The position numbers and the translations under genes were made by a program. Below, one piece after another: positions 8,214 through 15,874 of a stretch of DNA of 48,557 bases (the first letter of the stretch is position 1; every line of letters begins with the position of its first letter). This DNA is from CAYRTV01 sp964505785 (GTDB taxonomy: Bacteria; Acidobacteriota; Aminicenantia; Aminicenantales; Aminicenantaceae). Location: contig CAZDJZ010000019.1 of assembly GCA_964505785.1 (NCBI GenBank), forward strand, positions 1 through 48,557, read 5' to 3'. The notes beneath the pieces are model-generated. The model searched no databases and was not told the origin of the DNA. It worked only from the letters and a program-made list of their open reading frames with translations.

Positions 8214-9572
8214 TTGCATTTTACAAAATTTATCCGGTCAATATTTCTGAGTTTTTTTATTGTTTTAATTTTATTATCCTGTGCTTTCTTTGAAAAAAAT
8301 GAATCGGCTAAGGTGCTGCTTATCGGGGCTGACGGTTTGGATTTGGAGGTGCTGAATCAGCTTTTTCATGAAAATAAATGTCCAGCCTTGAAAAGTATGA
8401 TGGAGCAAGGCGCCTATGGTGTTCTCTATTCGGAACGGCCGATGCGGAGCCCTGCCATTTGGACGACAATTGCCACCGGAAGGCCCAGGGGAGTCCATGG
8501 TATTTATGATTTCGTCACAGACAGCGGATATTGGCCGGACCATTTAAAAACGGAAGAACAAAATCTTGTGACAAGTGATATGCGCAGGGTTCCTGCTTTG
8601 TGGAATATTTTATCTGGGAAAAACCGCTCTGTTGCAGTTATGGGTTGGCTTAATTCCTGGCCTGCAGAAAAAATTAAAGGCTTGATGGTGTCACCATATG
8701 TAGCATTGGGGAATGCCAAACAATTAACTATCAAAGGCAATGTCTACAAGGATGAATCTCATCAGGTATACCCGGAGGACAAATGGCCGGAAATAAAATC
8801 GGTTATCACAACCTATGATCAAGTTCCGGATATGCTGTTTTCCCGCTTTGCGGAGAATCCAGCGAATTCCTTGAAAAAAAAGTATCCGGTTTTATTGAGG
8901 CATCTAAAAGGACTGAGAGGTTCCCTGGCTCATTCTTTGACTATGAGGGACATTGCTTTACATGTTTTGAAAAATGCCCAGCCGGACTTGACCATGGTCT
9001 ATTTTGAGGGGGCAGATACTTTAGGGCACAGATTTTGGCTATTCCGGCAGCCGATGAGTGAAATAAAAATGCGGTTCAAGCAGATTGGCTATGAGGATGA
9101 AGATTCCGACTTAGTGACCCTGAAGAGAATGTATGGAAAAATTATTGATACGTATTATGAATTTTTTGATGATATTCTCAGGGAATTGATTGAAGCAGCG
9201 GAAAAAGATACAACGGTGATCATTGTCAGCGATCATGGATTTGGAAAAATAACCAGGGTCTTAGATCCGGGAACATCTACTCCCTTCGGAGGGGACCATC
9301 GTCTCGAAGGGACTATCATAATCGCGGGAAAAGACATTTATCACAAGAAAAGTATTCCGGGAGCGACCATCTATGATGTGACGCCGACTGTACTGGATAT
9401 TCTGAATGAAACAACTATGGAATTTTTAGAAGGGCAGTCGCTCTTGCCGTATTTAACTAATAACAGCCGGATGATTCCGGTTTCCAAAAAGGATGAATCC
9501 CAATCTGAATTAGACAGCCGGAAAAAAGAAGAGGAGTTGGAGAGGCTGAGGTCCTTGGGATATATTAAATAG
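8214..9572 (+). CDS. Alkaline-phosphatase-superfamily lipoprotein (type I phosphodiesterase/nucleotide pyrophosphatase-like)
   Basis: The chosen start is the TTG at 8214, because GGAG lies six bases upstream; an in-frame TTG at 8202 has no such site. The 452-residue product has a lipoprotein signal ending in the lipobox ILLSC. The superfamily metal motifs are LLIGADGLDL, the nucleophile region MRSPAIWTTIATGRPRGVHG, DTLGHRFW, VSDHGFG and a late GGDHRLEG. The superfamily hydrolyses phosphodiesters, phosphate esters or pyrophosphates with two metal ions; the natural substrate is unclear. The C-terminal ERLRSLGYIK tail recurs in many such predicted proteins. It is divergent from the tricorn gene and lies 3 bases before an acetyltransferase gene, so they are probably co-transcribed. 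Confidence 0.85.
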   Translation: MHFTKFIRSIFLSFFIVLILLSCAFFEKNESAKVLLIGADGLDLEVLNQLFHENKCPALKSMMEQGAYGVLYSERPMRSPAIWTTIATGRPRGVHGIYDFVTDSGYWPDHLKTEEQNLVTSDMRRVPALWNILSGKNRSVAVMGWLNSWPAEKIKGLMVSPYVALGNAKQLTIKGNVYKDESHQVYPEDKWPEIKSVITTYDQVPDMLFSRFAENPANSLKKKYPVLLRHLKGLRGSLAHSLTMRDIALHVLKNAQPDLTMVYFEGADTLGHRFWLFRQPMSEIKMRFKQIGYEDEDSDLVTLKRMYGKIIDTYYEFFDDILRELIEAAEKDTTVIIVSDHGFGKITRVLDPGTSTPFGGDHRLEGTIIIAGKDIYHKKSIPGATIYDVTPTVLDILNETTMEFLEGQSLLPYLTNNSRMIPVSKKDESQSELDSRKKEEELERLRSLGYIK

Positions 9573-9575
9573 AAG

Positions 9576-10007
9576 TTGAAAATCCGCGAATTGACGATCG
9601 ACGACTATGAATTTATCGTTGATCTCTTTCGCCAAGCTCCCGGCGTGACTTTCAGAAAGGCTGATTCCAGGGAAGCAACCAAAAGATATTTAGAGAGAAA
9701 CCCCGGTCTCAGTTTTGTGGCGGTTTTGGATGATGAGATCATCGGCTGTGTTATGTGCGGGCATGACGGCCGGCGAGGTTATCTGCAGCATTTGGTGGTA
9801 AAGCCGGAATTCAGGCGGCGGGGAATCGGAGAAAAACTGTTCAGGCGGTGCATTGATGCCCTTAAAGAAATTGGAATTTATAAGACGCATATTTTTGTTC
9901 TTAAAAATAATGATTCAGCCCATGATTTTTGGGTGAAGCGGGGATGGCAGCTGCGTGATGATATCCATACGTATTCTTATAATACTTCTTCTAATAAAAA
10001 TGTCTGA
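9576..10007 (+). CDS. GNAT-family N-acetyltransferase
   Basis: A 143-residue single-domain GNAT protein starting at a TTG three bases after the phosphodiesterase stop. Residues 45-65 (LSFVAVLDDEIIGCVMCGHDG) are strands 3-4. The acetyl-CoA loop is at about 72-84 (LVVKPEFRRRGIGEKLF, matching R-R-x-G-x-G/A). NNDSAHDFWVKRGW is the usual C-terminal motif. The overall pattern resembles RimI- or YpeA-like enzymes, but the acceptor (protein N-terminus, amino acid or small amine) cannot be told. There is no strong Shine-Dalgarno sequence, consistent with translational coupling. Confidence 0.88.
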   Translation: MKIRELTIDDYEFIVDLFRQAPGVTFRKADSREATKRYLERNPGLSFVAVLDDEIIGCVMCGHDGRRGYLQHLVVKPEFRRRGIGEKLFRRCIDALKEIGIYKTHIFVLKNNDSAHDFWVKRGWQLRDDIHTYSYNTSSNKNV

Positions 10008-10083
10008 GCCCCGGGGTTGCATCTCTGTGTCTTTTATTAAATAATTCAAATGTTGAGATTCAATTTTACATATGGGGTGAAAT

Positions 10084-11025
10084 GTGAATATAAACAAATT
10101 TATTGAAGACAAGATTAACGAAATACGGGAAGCCGTAGGCGATGAGGTCGCCGTAAATGCTTTGTCCGGGGGAATAGACAGTTCAGTTGTGGCTGTGCTT
10201 GCCCATAAGGCTCTTGGTGAGCAGGTGAAAAACATTTTTCTTAACACCGGGATGATGCGTCTCAATGAACCGGAAACCATTAAATCCAGCTTTGAAAAAA
10301 TTGGAATCCCTGTAGATGTAAAGGATGTGTCGGATAATTTTTTTGATGCCTTCCAGGGGGAGGAAGATGGAGAGACCAAGCGGAAAATTTTCCGGGATAC
10401 TTTTTACAAATCACTGGGCGAAGTTGTCCGGGAAACCGGTGCAAAATGCCTGCTGCAGGGAACCATCAAACCTGATATTGAGGAAACTAAGGCCGGCATC
10501 AAAACCCAGCACAATATCCTCTCCCAAATCGGAATCGATCCGGAAAAACAGTATGGATTTAAAACCATAGAACCGCTCATTGATTTGGTTAAATGGGAGG
10601 TTCGGGACGTCGGAGCGGAGCTCGGCATTCCTCAAACCCGCTTTAACACCATGCCCTTTCTGGGCCCTGGGTTGTCCGGACGGGTTATAGGTGAAGTGAG
10701 TCCTGAGAGGATCCATATGGTTCGGCTGGCCAACAATATTGTAGAAGAAGAGCTTATGCCCTTAAAGCCGTTTCAATGTCTGGCCGTGCTGTTTAAAGAT
10801 CAGGCCACGATGAAGGGGGAGGAAAATGCTCAAGGCCGGAATTATGGGCATATTGTGGCGGTCCGCTGCATAGAAAGCCGGGATGCCCGCACTGCTGAAG
10901 TGACGGAAATTCCCTTTTCCATTTTGAAAAAAATGATGGAAAGAATCATAACCCAGGTGCCGGGAGTCACTAAAGTGGTCTATGATCTTACTCCTAAGCC
11001 CCCCAGCACGATTGAATATATTTGA
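10084..11025 (+). CDS. guaAB: GMP synthetase, stand-alone ATP-pyrophosphatase subunit (archaeal type)
   Basis: A 313-residue protein starting at a GTG with GGGGTG upstream. The PP-loop SGGIDSS is at 28-34. The rest follows the GuaA C-terminal half: LLQGTIKPDIEE, GPGLSGRVIGEV, and the final PPSTIEYI, which corresponds to the PPGTIEWE end of normal GuaA. In GMP synthesis this domain adenylates XMP and aminates it with ammonia from a glutaminase. Most bacteria fuse the glutaminase to the front; this gene lacks it, as in archaea. No separate glutaminase gene is visible in the window, so the partner must lie elsewhere. Cytoplasmic; purine biosynthesis. Confidence 0.9.
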   Translation: MNINKFIEDKINEIREAVGDEVAVNALSGGIDSSVVAVLAHKALGEQVKNIFLNTGMMRLNEPETIKSSFEKIGIPVDVKDVSDNFFDAFQGEEDGETKRKIFRDTFYKSLGEVVRETGAKCLLQGTIKPDIEETKAGIKTQHNILSQIGIDPEKQYGFKTIEPLIDLVKWEVRDVGAELGIPQTRFNTMPFLGPGLSGRVIGEVSPERIHMVRLANNIVEEELMPLKPFQCLAVLFKDQATMKGEENAQGRNYGHIVAVRCIESRDARTAEVTEIPFSILKKMMERIITQVPGVTKVVYDLTPKPPSTIEYI

Positions 11026-11035
11026 CAGTGAAGCT

Positions 11036-11075
11036 GTCATCCTGAGCGAAGCGGGCATTATCCGGCGACTGGGAT
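11036..11075 (+). repeat. Worn copy of the ATCCT-type hairpin
   Basis: The sequence tgtcatcctgagcgaagcg matches the left arm and loop of the ATCCT hairpin found elsewhere in the window. The right arm has decayed to gcattatccg. It lies between two convergent genes. Confidence 0.55.
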
Positions 11076-11081
11076 AAGGAG

Positions 11082-12317
11082 CTATTGATTTAATTTCTCT
11101 CTTCGGTATTCAAATTTCATGACTTTCTGAATTTCCCGGCCTTCCCTTAAAAGCCGAAATGTGATCTCATCATCCCAGGTAAATCCGCTTAAGAAACGGC
11201 GAAGGTCATTGATGGATGAAAAGCTCTGCCCTTCAATGGAAAGGATAACGTCACCCTTTTTGAAATCCTGGCCTTTGGCCGCTCCGGATATGGGATCTTT
11301 TTCAATGACGGGGTTGTCCAAACCGTCAAATTTTTTTAAAGCCAGCCCCGGGGAAGGATAAACCGGTCTTTCTTCTTCCGGAATACCCCAAATAAAATCA
11401 GCGAAGGAAGCACTGACTTTAAGTGATTCCATGGAATCAGGAACCTCAAGGCAGATGACGGTTTTATAAGGCTGCTGCGTACGTTCATAAACCCGGCAGT
11501 TTATCCCGAGATTATAACTCAAGTGGCCGTATCCGGCCATAACCACCACCCGGCTGTTTTCAACTTTTTCCGTTTCGACAGCGTTTTTTGCCATCGTTTC
11601 ATCCCATGCCGACTGAGCCCTGTACAGTCCTTCGAACATCATGTCTTCGGCCCCATGTCCTTTCATGGCCTCGGGCATTTCGATATTTCCGAATACTTCT
11701 TTCATTAAAATCCGATGGTCTTGGTGAGATAAATCTGGTTTGGGAACAATGGCTTTTTCTTCCGGTTTCAACGCATCCCAGCCCAGCATGCGTATTTTGG
11801 AAATGATTTTACGCGGGGCGTTTAAGGCGTGTATAGGAATTTTTTTTGATTTAGCCAGGTCAAAAACGGGTTTATAATAATTGAAATTAAAGTTCCAAGC
11901 TACATACCATTCCGCTTCATGAATAAATTCTTCTTCTGTAAGTATTCCGAGTCCCCATTTATTTAAAACTTCCTGCCGGGTGACATCAAACATTTCCATA
12001 CCGATGGCCAAATCCGGATTTTGGTTATATAAGGCTTCCGTGATTTCACGCTGGATTTCATGCATGCGCATATTGTTGTGAGATTCTCCAATATAAATAA
12101 AACGGCTGTCGGACATTTCTGCGATCATTTGGTCAAAGGAAACCGGCGCTTGGGTCTGGGCTGAATAGATCTGCCCCGCCTTGATTTCAATTGTTTTTGT
12201 TTTCAGTTCAGGATCCCCAATTTCAAGTTTCAGGGTTTTATCGATCTCCTCTTGAGCTGCCATAAAGGATAAGCCCAAGGCAATAAATAAACCCAAAAAC
12301 AATATTGTTTTCCGCAT
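11082..12317 (-). CDS. Exported ChaN-family protein with C-terminal PDZ domain
   Basis: Starts at the ATG at 12317 behind GGAGG, giving a signal peptide (MRKTILFLGLFIALGLSFMAAQ) and 411 residues; the frame open further upstream has no support. Residues about 60-300 match the ChaN (haem-binding, EreA/TraB-like) fold: FIYIGESHNN with the conserved Glu and His, GMEMFD, WNFNFNYYKPVFDLA, and a late VMAGYGHLSYNLG. The last 90 residues form a PDZ domain (PISGAAKGQDFKKGDVILSI). ChaN proteins bind haem or act as hydrolase-like proteins. The added PDZ suggests recognition of peptide ends or other periplasmic proteins. No iron-transport gene is nearby. Confidence 0.85.
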   Translation of the reverse strand: MRKTILFLGLFIALGLSFMAAQEEIDKTLKLEIGDPELKTKTIEIKAGQIYSAQTQAPVSFDQMIAEMSDSRFIYIGESHNNMRMHEIQREITEALYNQNPDLAIGMEMFDVTRQEVLNKWGLGILTEEEFIHEAEWYVAWNFNFNYYKPVFDLAKSKKIPIHALNAPRKIISKIRMLGWDALKPEEKAIVPKPDLSHQDHRILMKEVFGNIEMPEAMKGHGAEDMMFEGLYRAQSAWDETMAKNAVETEKVENSRVVVMAGYGHLSYNLGINCRVYERTQQPYKTVICLEVPDSMESLKVSASFADFIWGIPEEERPVYPSPGLALKKFDGLDNPVIEKDPISGAAKGQDFKKGDVILSIEGQSFSSINDLRRFLSGFTWDDEITFRLLREGREIQKVMKFEYRREKLNQ

Positions 12318-12426
12318 TATGACCTCCAAGAAATCATCATAGCAGAGGATCTTATGCAGTACAATAAATTGCAACGGGAATAGAATGTTTATTTTTGGTA
12401 TGATAAGGTGAATTGAAGGAGGCTTT

Positions 12427-14544
12427 ATGAACAGGCTTTATTTAATCATGATTATGAGCATGGCCTTGTGCGCACCGGTATTTTCAGATGAACATGCTTT
12501 AGTATGGAAGTGGAATTTTGATGAAATTCGAGAAAACGCTGCCAATGAAATCTTAAGCGGGACAGCAGCAGAAATCGGAGGCCATTGGTCGCTAGTGAAC
12601 GGCATTTCAGGGAAAGCGGTGAAATGCGATGGCTACACCAGCAGGATTCATTTTACGCCTGATTACTCTCCTGGCCTCAAGGATGGCTTTACTGTTGAAG
12701 CCTGGGTTGCCTTAGGTGCCTATCCCTGGAATTGGTGCCCGATTATTTCACAAGCAGATGCTGAACAAAAAGGATGGTTTTTCGGTGTGGATGGACAAGG
12801 ACATATTGGCCTGCATATGGCCGCTGAAAGTACCTGGCAGAAGTGTAAATCGAATGATATTCTGCCCCTAAACAAATGGGTTCATGTGGCTGGAATATAT
12901 GAATCGGGCCATGGAATAAAAGTATATATTAATGGTAAGGAATCCGGCTCAATTCAATTCTCAGGACCGCCTGCCCCAGCGCCCGGTCAAGAAGTTCGTA
13001 TCGGTATGCCGCAAGAGCCGGTCCGCCCGGCCCATTATGTGGGAGACGGTGCCGGAACCATTCCTTCCTGGTATGCCTTGGATGGGATTATGGATGAAAT
13101 CAGTGTTTACAATAAAGCACTGATGCCGGATTCTATGCCGGGATATGCCATTTCCAATCAAGCTATCCCCGCACCTGAATTTGCGGTCCGCCGCATGCCG
13201 TCCGGCCCGGATGGACCGGGGACCTTTGGGGCTTTTTATACGAAATTAAAATATTATAAGGAATGGGACGATCTCTGGCGGATTTCCGATCATCCGGATG
13301 TGGTGGTGCGGTTTGACGATTCTCCGGTTAAAGTTGTTTTTTGGAGAGGACTCCGCTATTCTCCCGCCTGGGTTTCTGAAAACGGACTTTGGATGGCCGA
13401 CCAAAGCGCCGAATCCGGCACACCGGAGGAAGGATGTATCGAACATATGCAGGATATACATTGCCGGTATTCCCACGTGAGGATCATTGAGAGTTCTCCT
13501 GCCCGGGCGGTGGTGCATTGGCGGTATGCTCCGGTCAGCTCCCGGGATCATTTATGGACAGCGGAATCCAAAACCGGATGGGCCTGGTGGGTGGACGAAT
13601 ATTATACATTCTATCCTGATGGAACCGGAGTCAGAAAAATTTCCTGGTATCCGCCGGAAGAAAGCCGTGCTTTTCCCTGGCTGCAGATTCAGGAGTCCTC
13701 TGTGCTTTGCCATCCCGGGCAGCAGGCGGACGAGGTATTAAACCATGACGCTATAACCCTGCTCAATTTAAAAGGTGAGCACCACACTTATTCATGGCCG
13801 GATGATGATTCCCCTGATACCAGGGAAAGGCGCAATATGCCGGTCGACCCCAGTATTATTAAAAACCTTAAGCCGGAGAATCCCAGTATACAGGTAATAA
13901 ATTATAGATCTCAGTTTAAGCCGTTTATTATCTTTGAACCGGGCAACGATATGCTGGTCTATGTTGGAAGAGTCCGGGGCGATGTATCCCGTTTTCCGGC
14001 TTATAATCACTGGCCGGTCTGCCAGGTTAATTCCGACGGCCGGTTCGCTCAGGCTCCGGACCGGGCGACGAGTTTTTCCATCGCCTATGCCAGCCCGGTT
14101 ATCCATACGGATGCGGATGGAAAGAAATGGGCACATTCCATTTACGGGATGATCAATCAGGAGCCGGAAACTCTCCTGGATTTGGCAAAATCATGGAGCC
14201 GCCCGCCTAAGCTAAACGTGAAAGGGGAGAATGTTGAGTATTTAGGATATGATTCCAGTCAGAGAGCCTGCATTTTAGAGCGGACCGATTCAGAAGCAGC
14301 CTCCCCCCTGCACGTGGCTCTTCAAGCCGGCCCGGAGAGCCCCCTGGTCAATCTCTGTTTGGTCATTAGAAATTGGGGGGCGCCCGGAGCAGATATTGAA
14401 TTGGATGAAAACACCCTGACAAAAAAAGAGAGAATCAGGGTCGGGAAAATCAGAAACTTGGATTCCGATGACCTCGTTGTCTGGATTCCGGTTAAAACGA
14501 AAAAGACGTTTAAGATTTCGATTAAACCGGCCTACTCACAATAG
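12427..14544 (+). CDS. Secreted LamG-domain protein of unknown function
   Basis: 705 residues, starting at an ATG with AAGGAGG upstream. A signal peptide covers about 1-20 (MNRLYLIMIMSMALCAPVFS). Residues 25-240 form a LamG/concanavalin-A-like domain (GKAVKCDGYTSRIHFTPDYS, DGFTVEAWV, VHVAGIYESGHGIKVYINGK, LDGIMDEISVYNKAL). The remaining 460 residues are rich in Trp and Tyr and look like an all-beta carbohydrate-active module (for example WWVDEYYTFYPDGTGVRKI), but I cannot assign a family. It could bind or cleave polysaccharide at the cell surface. It stands alone; its 3' end overlaps the convergent SHOCT-like gene by 13 bases. Confidence 0.8.
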   Translation: MNRLYLIMIMSMALCAPVFSDEHALVWKWNFDEIRENAANEILSGTAAEIGGHWSLVNGISGKAVKCDGYTSRIHFTPDYSPGLKDGFTVEAWVALGAYPWNWCPIISQADAEQKGWFFGVDGQGHIGLHMAAESTWQKCKSNDILPLNKWVHVAGIYESGHGIKVYINGKESGSIQFSGPPAPAPGQEVRIGMPQEPVRPAHYVGDGAGTIPSWYALDGIMDEISVYNKALMPDSMPGYAISNQAIPAPEFAVRRMPSGPDGPGTFGAFYTKLKYYKEWDDLWRISDHPDVVVRFDDSPVKVVFWRGLRYSPAWVSENGLWMADQSAESGTPEEGCIEHMQDIHCRYSHVRIIESSPARAVVHWRYAPVSSRDHLWTAESKTGWAWWVDEYYTFYPDGTGVRKISWYPPEESRAFPWLQIQESSVLCHPGQQADEVLNHDAITLLNLKGEHHTYSWPDDDSPDTRERRNMPVDPSIIKNLKPENPSIQVINYRSQFKPFIIFEPGNDMLVYVGRVRGDVSRFPAYNHWPVCQVNSDGRFAQAPDRATSFSIAYASPVIHTDADGKKWAHSIYGMINQEPETLLDLAKSWSRPPKLNVKGENVEYLGYDSSQRACILERTDSEAASPLHVALQAGPESPLVNLCLVIRNWGAPGADIELDENTLTKKERIRVGKIRNLDSDDLVVWIPVKTKKTFKISIKPAYSQ

Positions 14545-14951
14545 ACTTTGACCGTTTCCTTATCACTATCCACATCGACCTCCAGCTCTTTTAGGGCCAG
14601 CATCAGCTGATCGATATTTTCGGGCTTTAGCTCGGAAAGATCAAATTTCATTCCTTTCTCATGCATGGCATGGTCAATTTTGTCATGCACGTCTTTAGGC
14701 ATCAGGGAGGCAATATTCATACCCGCTTTCACTAAGGACAGGGGAACGCGGACACGAACCCTGCCGTGTTCACTGCCGGCGCCTTTCTTGGGGTCCACTT
14801 TGACGTATAGATATTTAGGCAGAGCATTATCTTTGCTTTCGGAAATGTTCATGTCCGGGGCTTCCAGCTTCTCGAGAAGCTTATCTGCTTCCTCGGCAGT
14901 GATTTTTCCTTCCTGAACCATGTTTAAAATTCTTTTTCTTTCTTCATTCAT
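14532..14951 (-). CDS. SHOCT-like/YvlB-type N-terminal domain protein
   Basis: 139 residues. The first 30 (ERKRILNMVQEGKITAEEAD, then KLLEKL) match the short helical domain at the start of YvlB/LiaX-like and SHOCT-like proteins. The rest is a mixed, charged domain with RVRVRVPLSLVKAGMNIASL, a pattern seen in small proteins that accompany DUF2089 regulators. It has no signal or membrane segment. It is the last gene of a three-gene minus-strand operon, 10 bases after the small membrane protein. A role in envelope-stress sensing is plausible from the family, but not shown. Confidence 0.75.
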   Translation of the reverse strand: MNEERKRILNMVQEGKITAEEADKLLEKLEAPDMNISESKDNALPKYLYVKVDPKKGAGSEHGRVRVRVPLSLVKAGMNIASLMPKDVHDKIDHAMHEKGMKFDLSELKPENIDQLMLALKELEVDVDSDKETVKVYCE

Positions 14952-14961
14952 TTATTTCTCC

Positions 14962-15234
14962 TTAGATAAAACGGATTAAAACATCCGATTCTTGATTTTT
15001 AACTTCGATATAAAGATGCTTCAGCTGCGTTATGATGATAATCAGGGAAGCGGTAATTCCCCATATTCTTTTCCGGGAGTCAGGGGTAACAAATATGGAA
15101 ACAACCAGCATAATCATCAATACCAAAAGAATAAATGGAAGCAAAATCAATCCGAATATAAACAGAGGAAACCAGAGCCGGATGTTATGTTCTTTGTCCT
15201 TAACGCGAAACCCAATAAAAAGCGGCGGTATCAT
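14962..15234 (-). CDS. Small membrane protein of the DUF2089 operon
   Basis: 90 residues with two hydrophobic spans, about 18-48 (FPLFIFGLILLPFILLVLMI) and 58-70 (IWGITASLIIIIT), separated by a short charged loop (TPDSRKR). The ATG overlaps the stop of the DUF2089 gene by four bases. I recognise no named family. Position and size resemble the membrane partners found between DUF2089 regulators and SHOCT-like proteins. Confidence 0.75.
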   Translation of the reverse strand: MIPPLFIGFRVKDKEHNIRLWFPLFIFGLILLPFILLVLMIMLVVSIFVTPDSRKRIWGITASLIIIITQLKHLYIEVKNQESDVLIRFI

Positions 15235-15596
15235 GATAATTCCTCCATTGCTTGCTCTGCGGTGATTTCCCCTTTTTCAAGCCGGTCTAAAATATCAGAA
15301 GCGTCAGCCGCCACATTGATATCGACATTAATAAAGTCCAATTGGCCTGCGATCCGGTTCAGCCGGTTTTTAACGGTCGGATAACTGATGCCGAATAGTT
15401 TTTCCATGGCTTTGATGGAACCGTGGGATTTAACAAACGCAGCCGCGAACACCTGGTCTTCCATAATTAACTTGGCCAAAGGCGGCAGTTCAAACGATCC
15501 CTCAATCCGAATATCGGTGTCTTTTATTTTAACTCGTTCAATAACAAGGTCTTTATTTTTCGTCATCTTGGTCAAACTCTGCCAATTTTCTGTCAT
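15231..15596 (-). CDS. DUF2089-family helix-turn-helix protein
   Basis: 121 residues. Residues 30-85 hold the DUF2089 core with a helix-turn-helix (LPPLAKLIMEDQVFAAAFVK, then GSIKAMEKLFGISYPTVKNRLN). The C-terminal LEKGEITAEQAMEEL is a SHOCT-like tail similar to the start of the third gene of the operon. Family members are small DNA-binding proteins of unknown target; many have an N-terminal zinc ribbon, which is missing here. It leads a three-gene operon, has AAGGAGG seven bases before the ATG, and sits behind a recognisable promoter. It probably regulates the operon. Confidence 0.85.
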   Translation of the reverse strand: MTENWQSLTKMTKNKDLVIERVKIKDTDIRIEGSFELPPLAKLIMEDQVFAAAFVKSHGSIKAMEKLFGISYPTVKNRLNRIAGQLDFINVDINVAADASDILDRLEKGEITAEQAMEELS

Positions 15597-15626
15597 TTTG
15601 ACTGCCTCCTTAAAAATATCAATCCC

Positions 15627-15654
15627 ATACTATCATATAAATTAAAAAAGTCAA
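15627..15654 (-). promoter_or_regulatory. Promoter of the DUF2089 operon
   Basis: Minus strand: -35 TTGACT (15654-15649), a 16-base AT-rich spacer and -10 TAGTAT (15632-15627), 31 bases before the ATG. No palindromic operator stands out. Confidence 0.6.
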
Positions 15655-15818
15655 TAATTAGATAAAATAAATTACGTTTTTCCAAAGATGTTATTAATTT
15701 TTATAATTATTGCCTTTATTTACTCTTCTCTTCACTCTTTACTATAATTTTATGGAACCCTCTTCAGACATTTTCCGTATAACAGAATGAGGCCAAAACG
15801 ATGAATATGAACCCGTAT

Positions 15819-15874
15819 GTCATTCCCGGAGCGAAGCGACGGGAATCTTCAACGGCGCCTGCACGAGGTGAATC
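15819..15874 (+). repeat. ATTCCCG-type hairpin module that supplies a ribosome binding site
   Basis: Stem ATTCCCG (15822-15828) pairs with CGGGAAT (15840-15846) around a gagcgaagcga loop. The tail cttcaacggcgcctgcacga, followed by ggtgaatc, runs straight into the ATG at 15875. A similar tail (gacggcgcttgcacaaggtg) is at 44288-44307. The GAGGTG ribosome binding site of the next gene is therefore repeat DNA. Confidence 0.8.

Noticed and set aside
4746..8219. A 1157-residue start for the tricorn-like gene
   Set aside because: The extra 61 N-terminal residues lack a ribosome binding site and precede a clean signal peptide that has AAGGAGG at the right distance.
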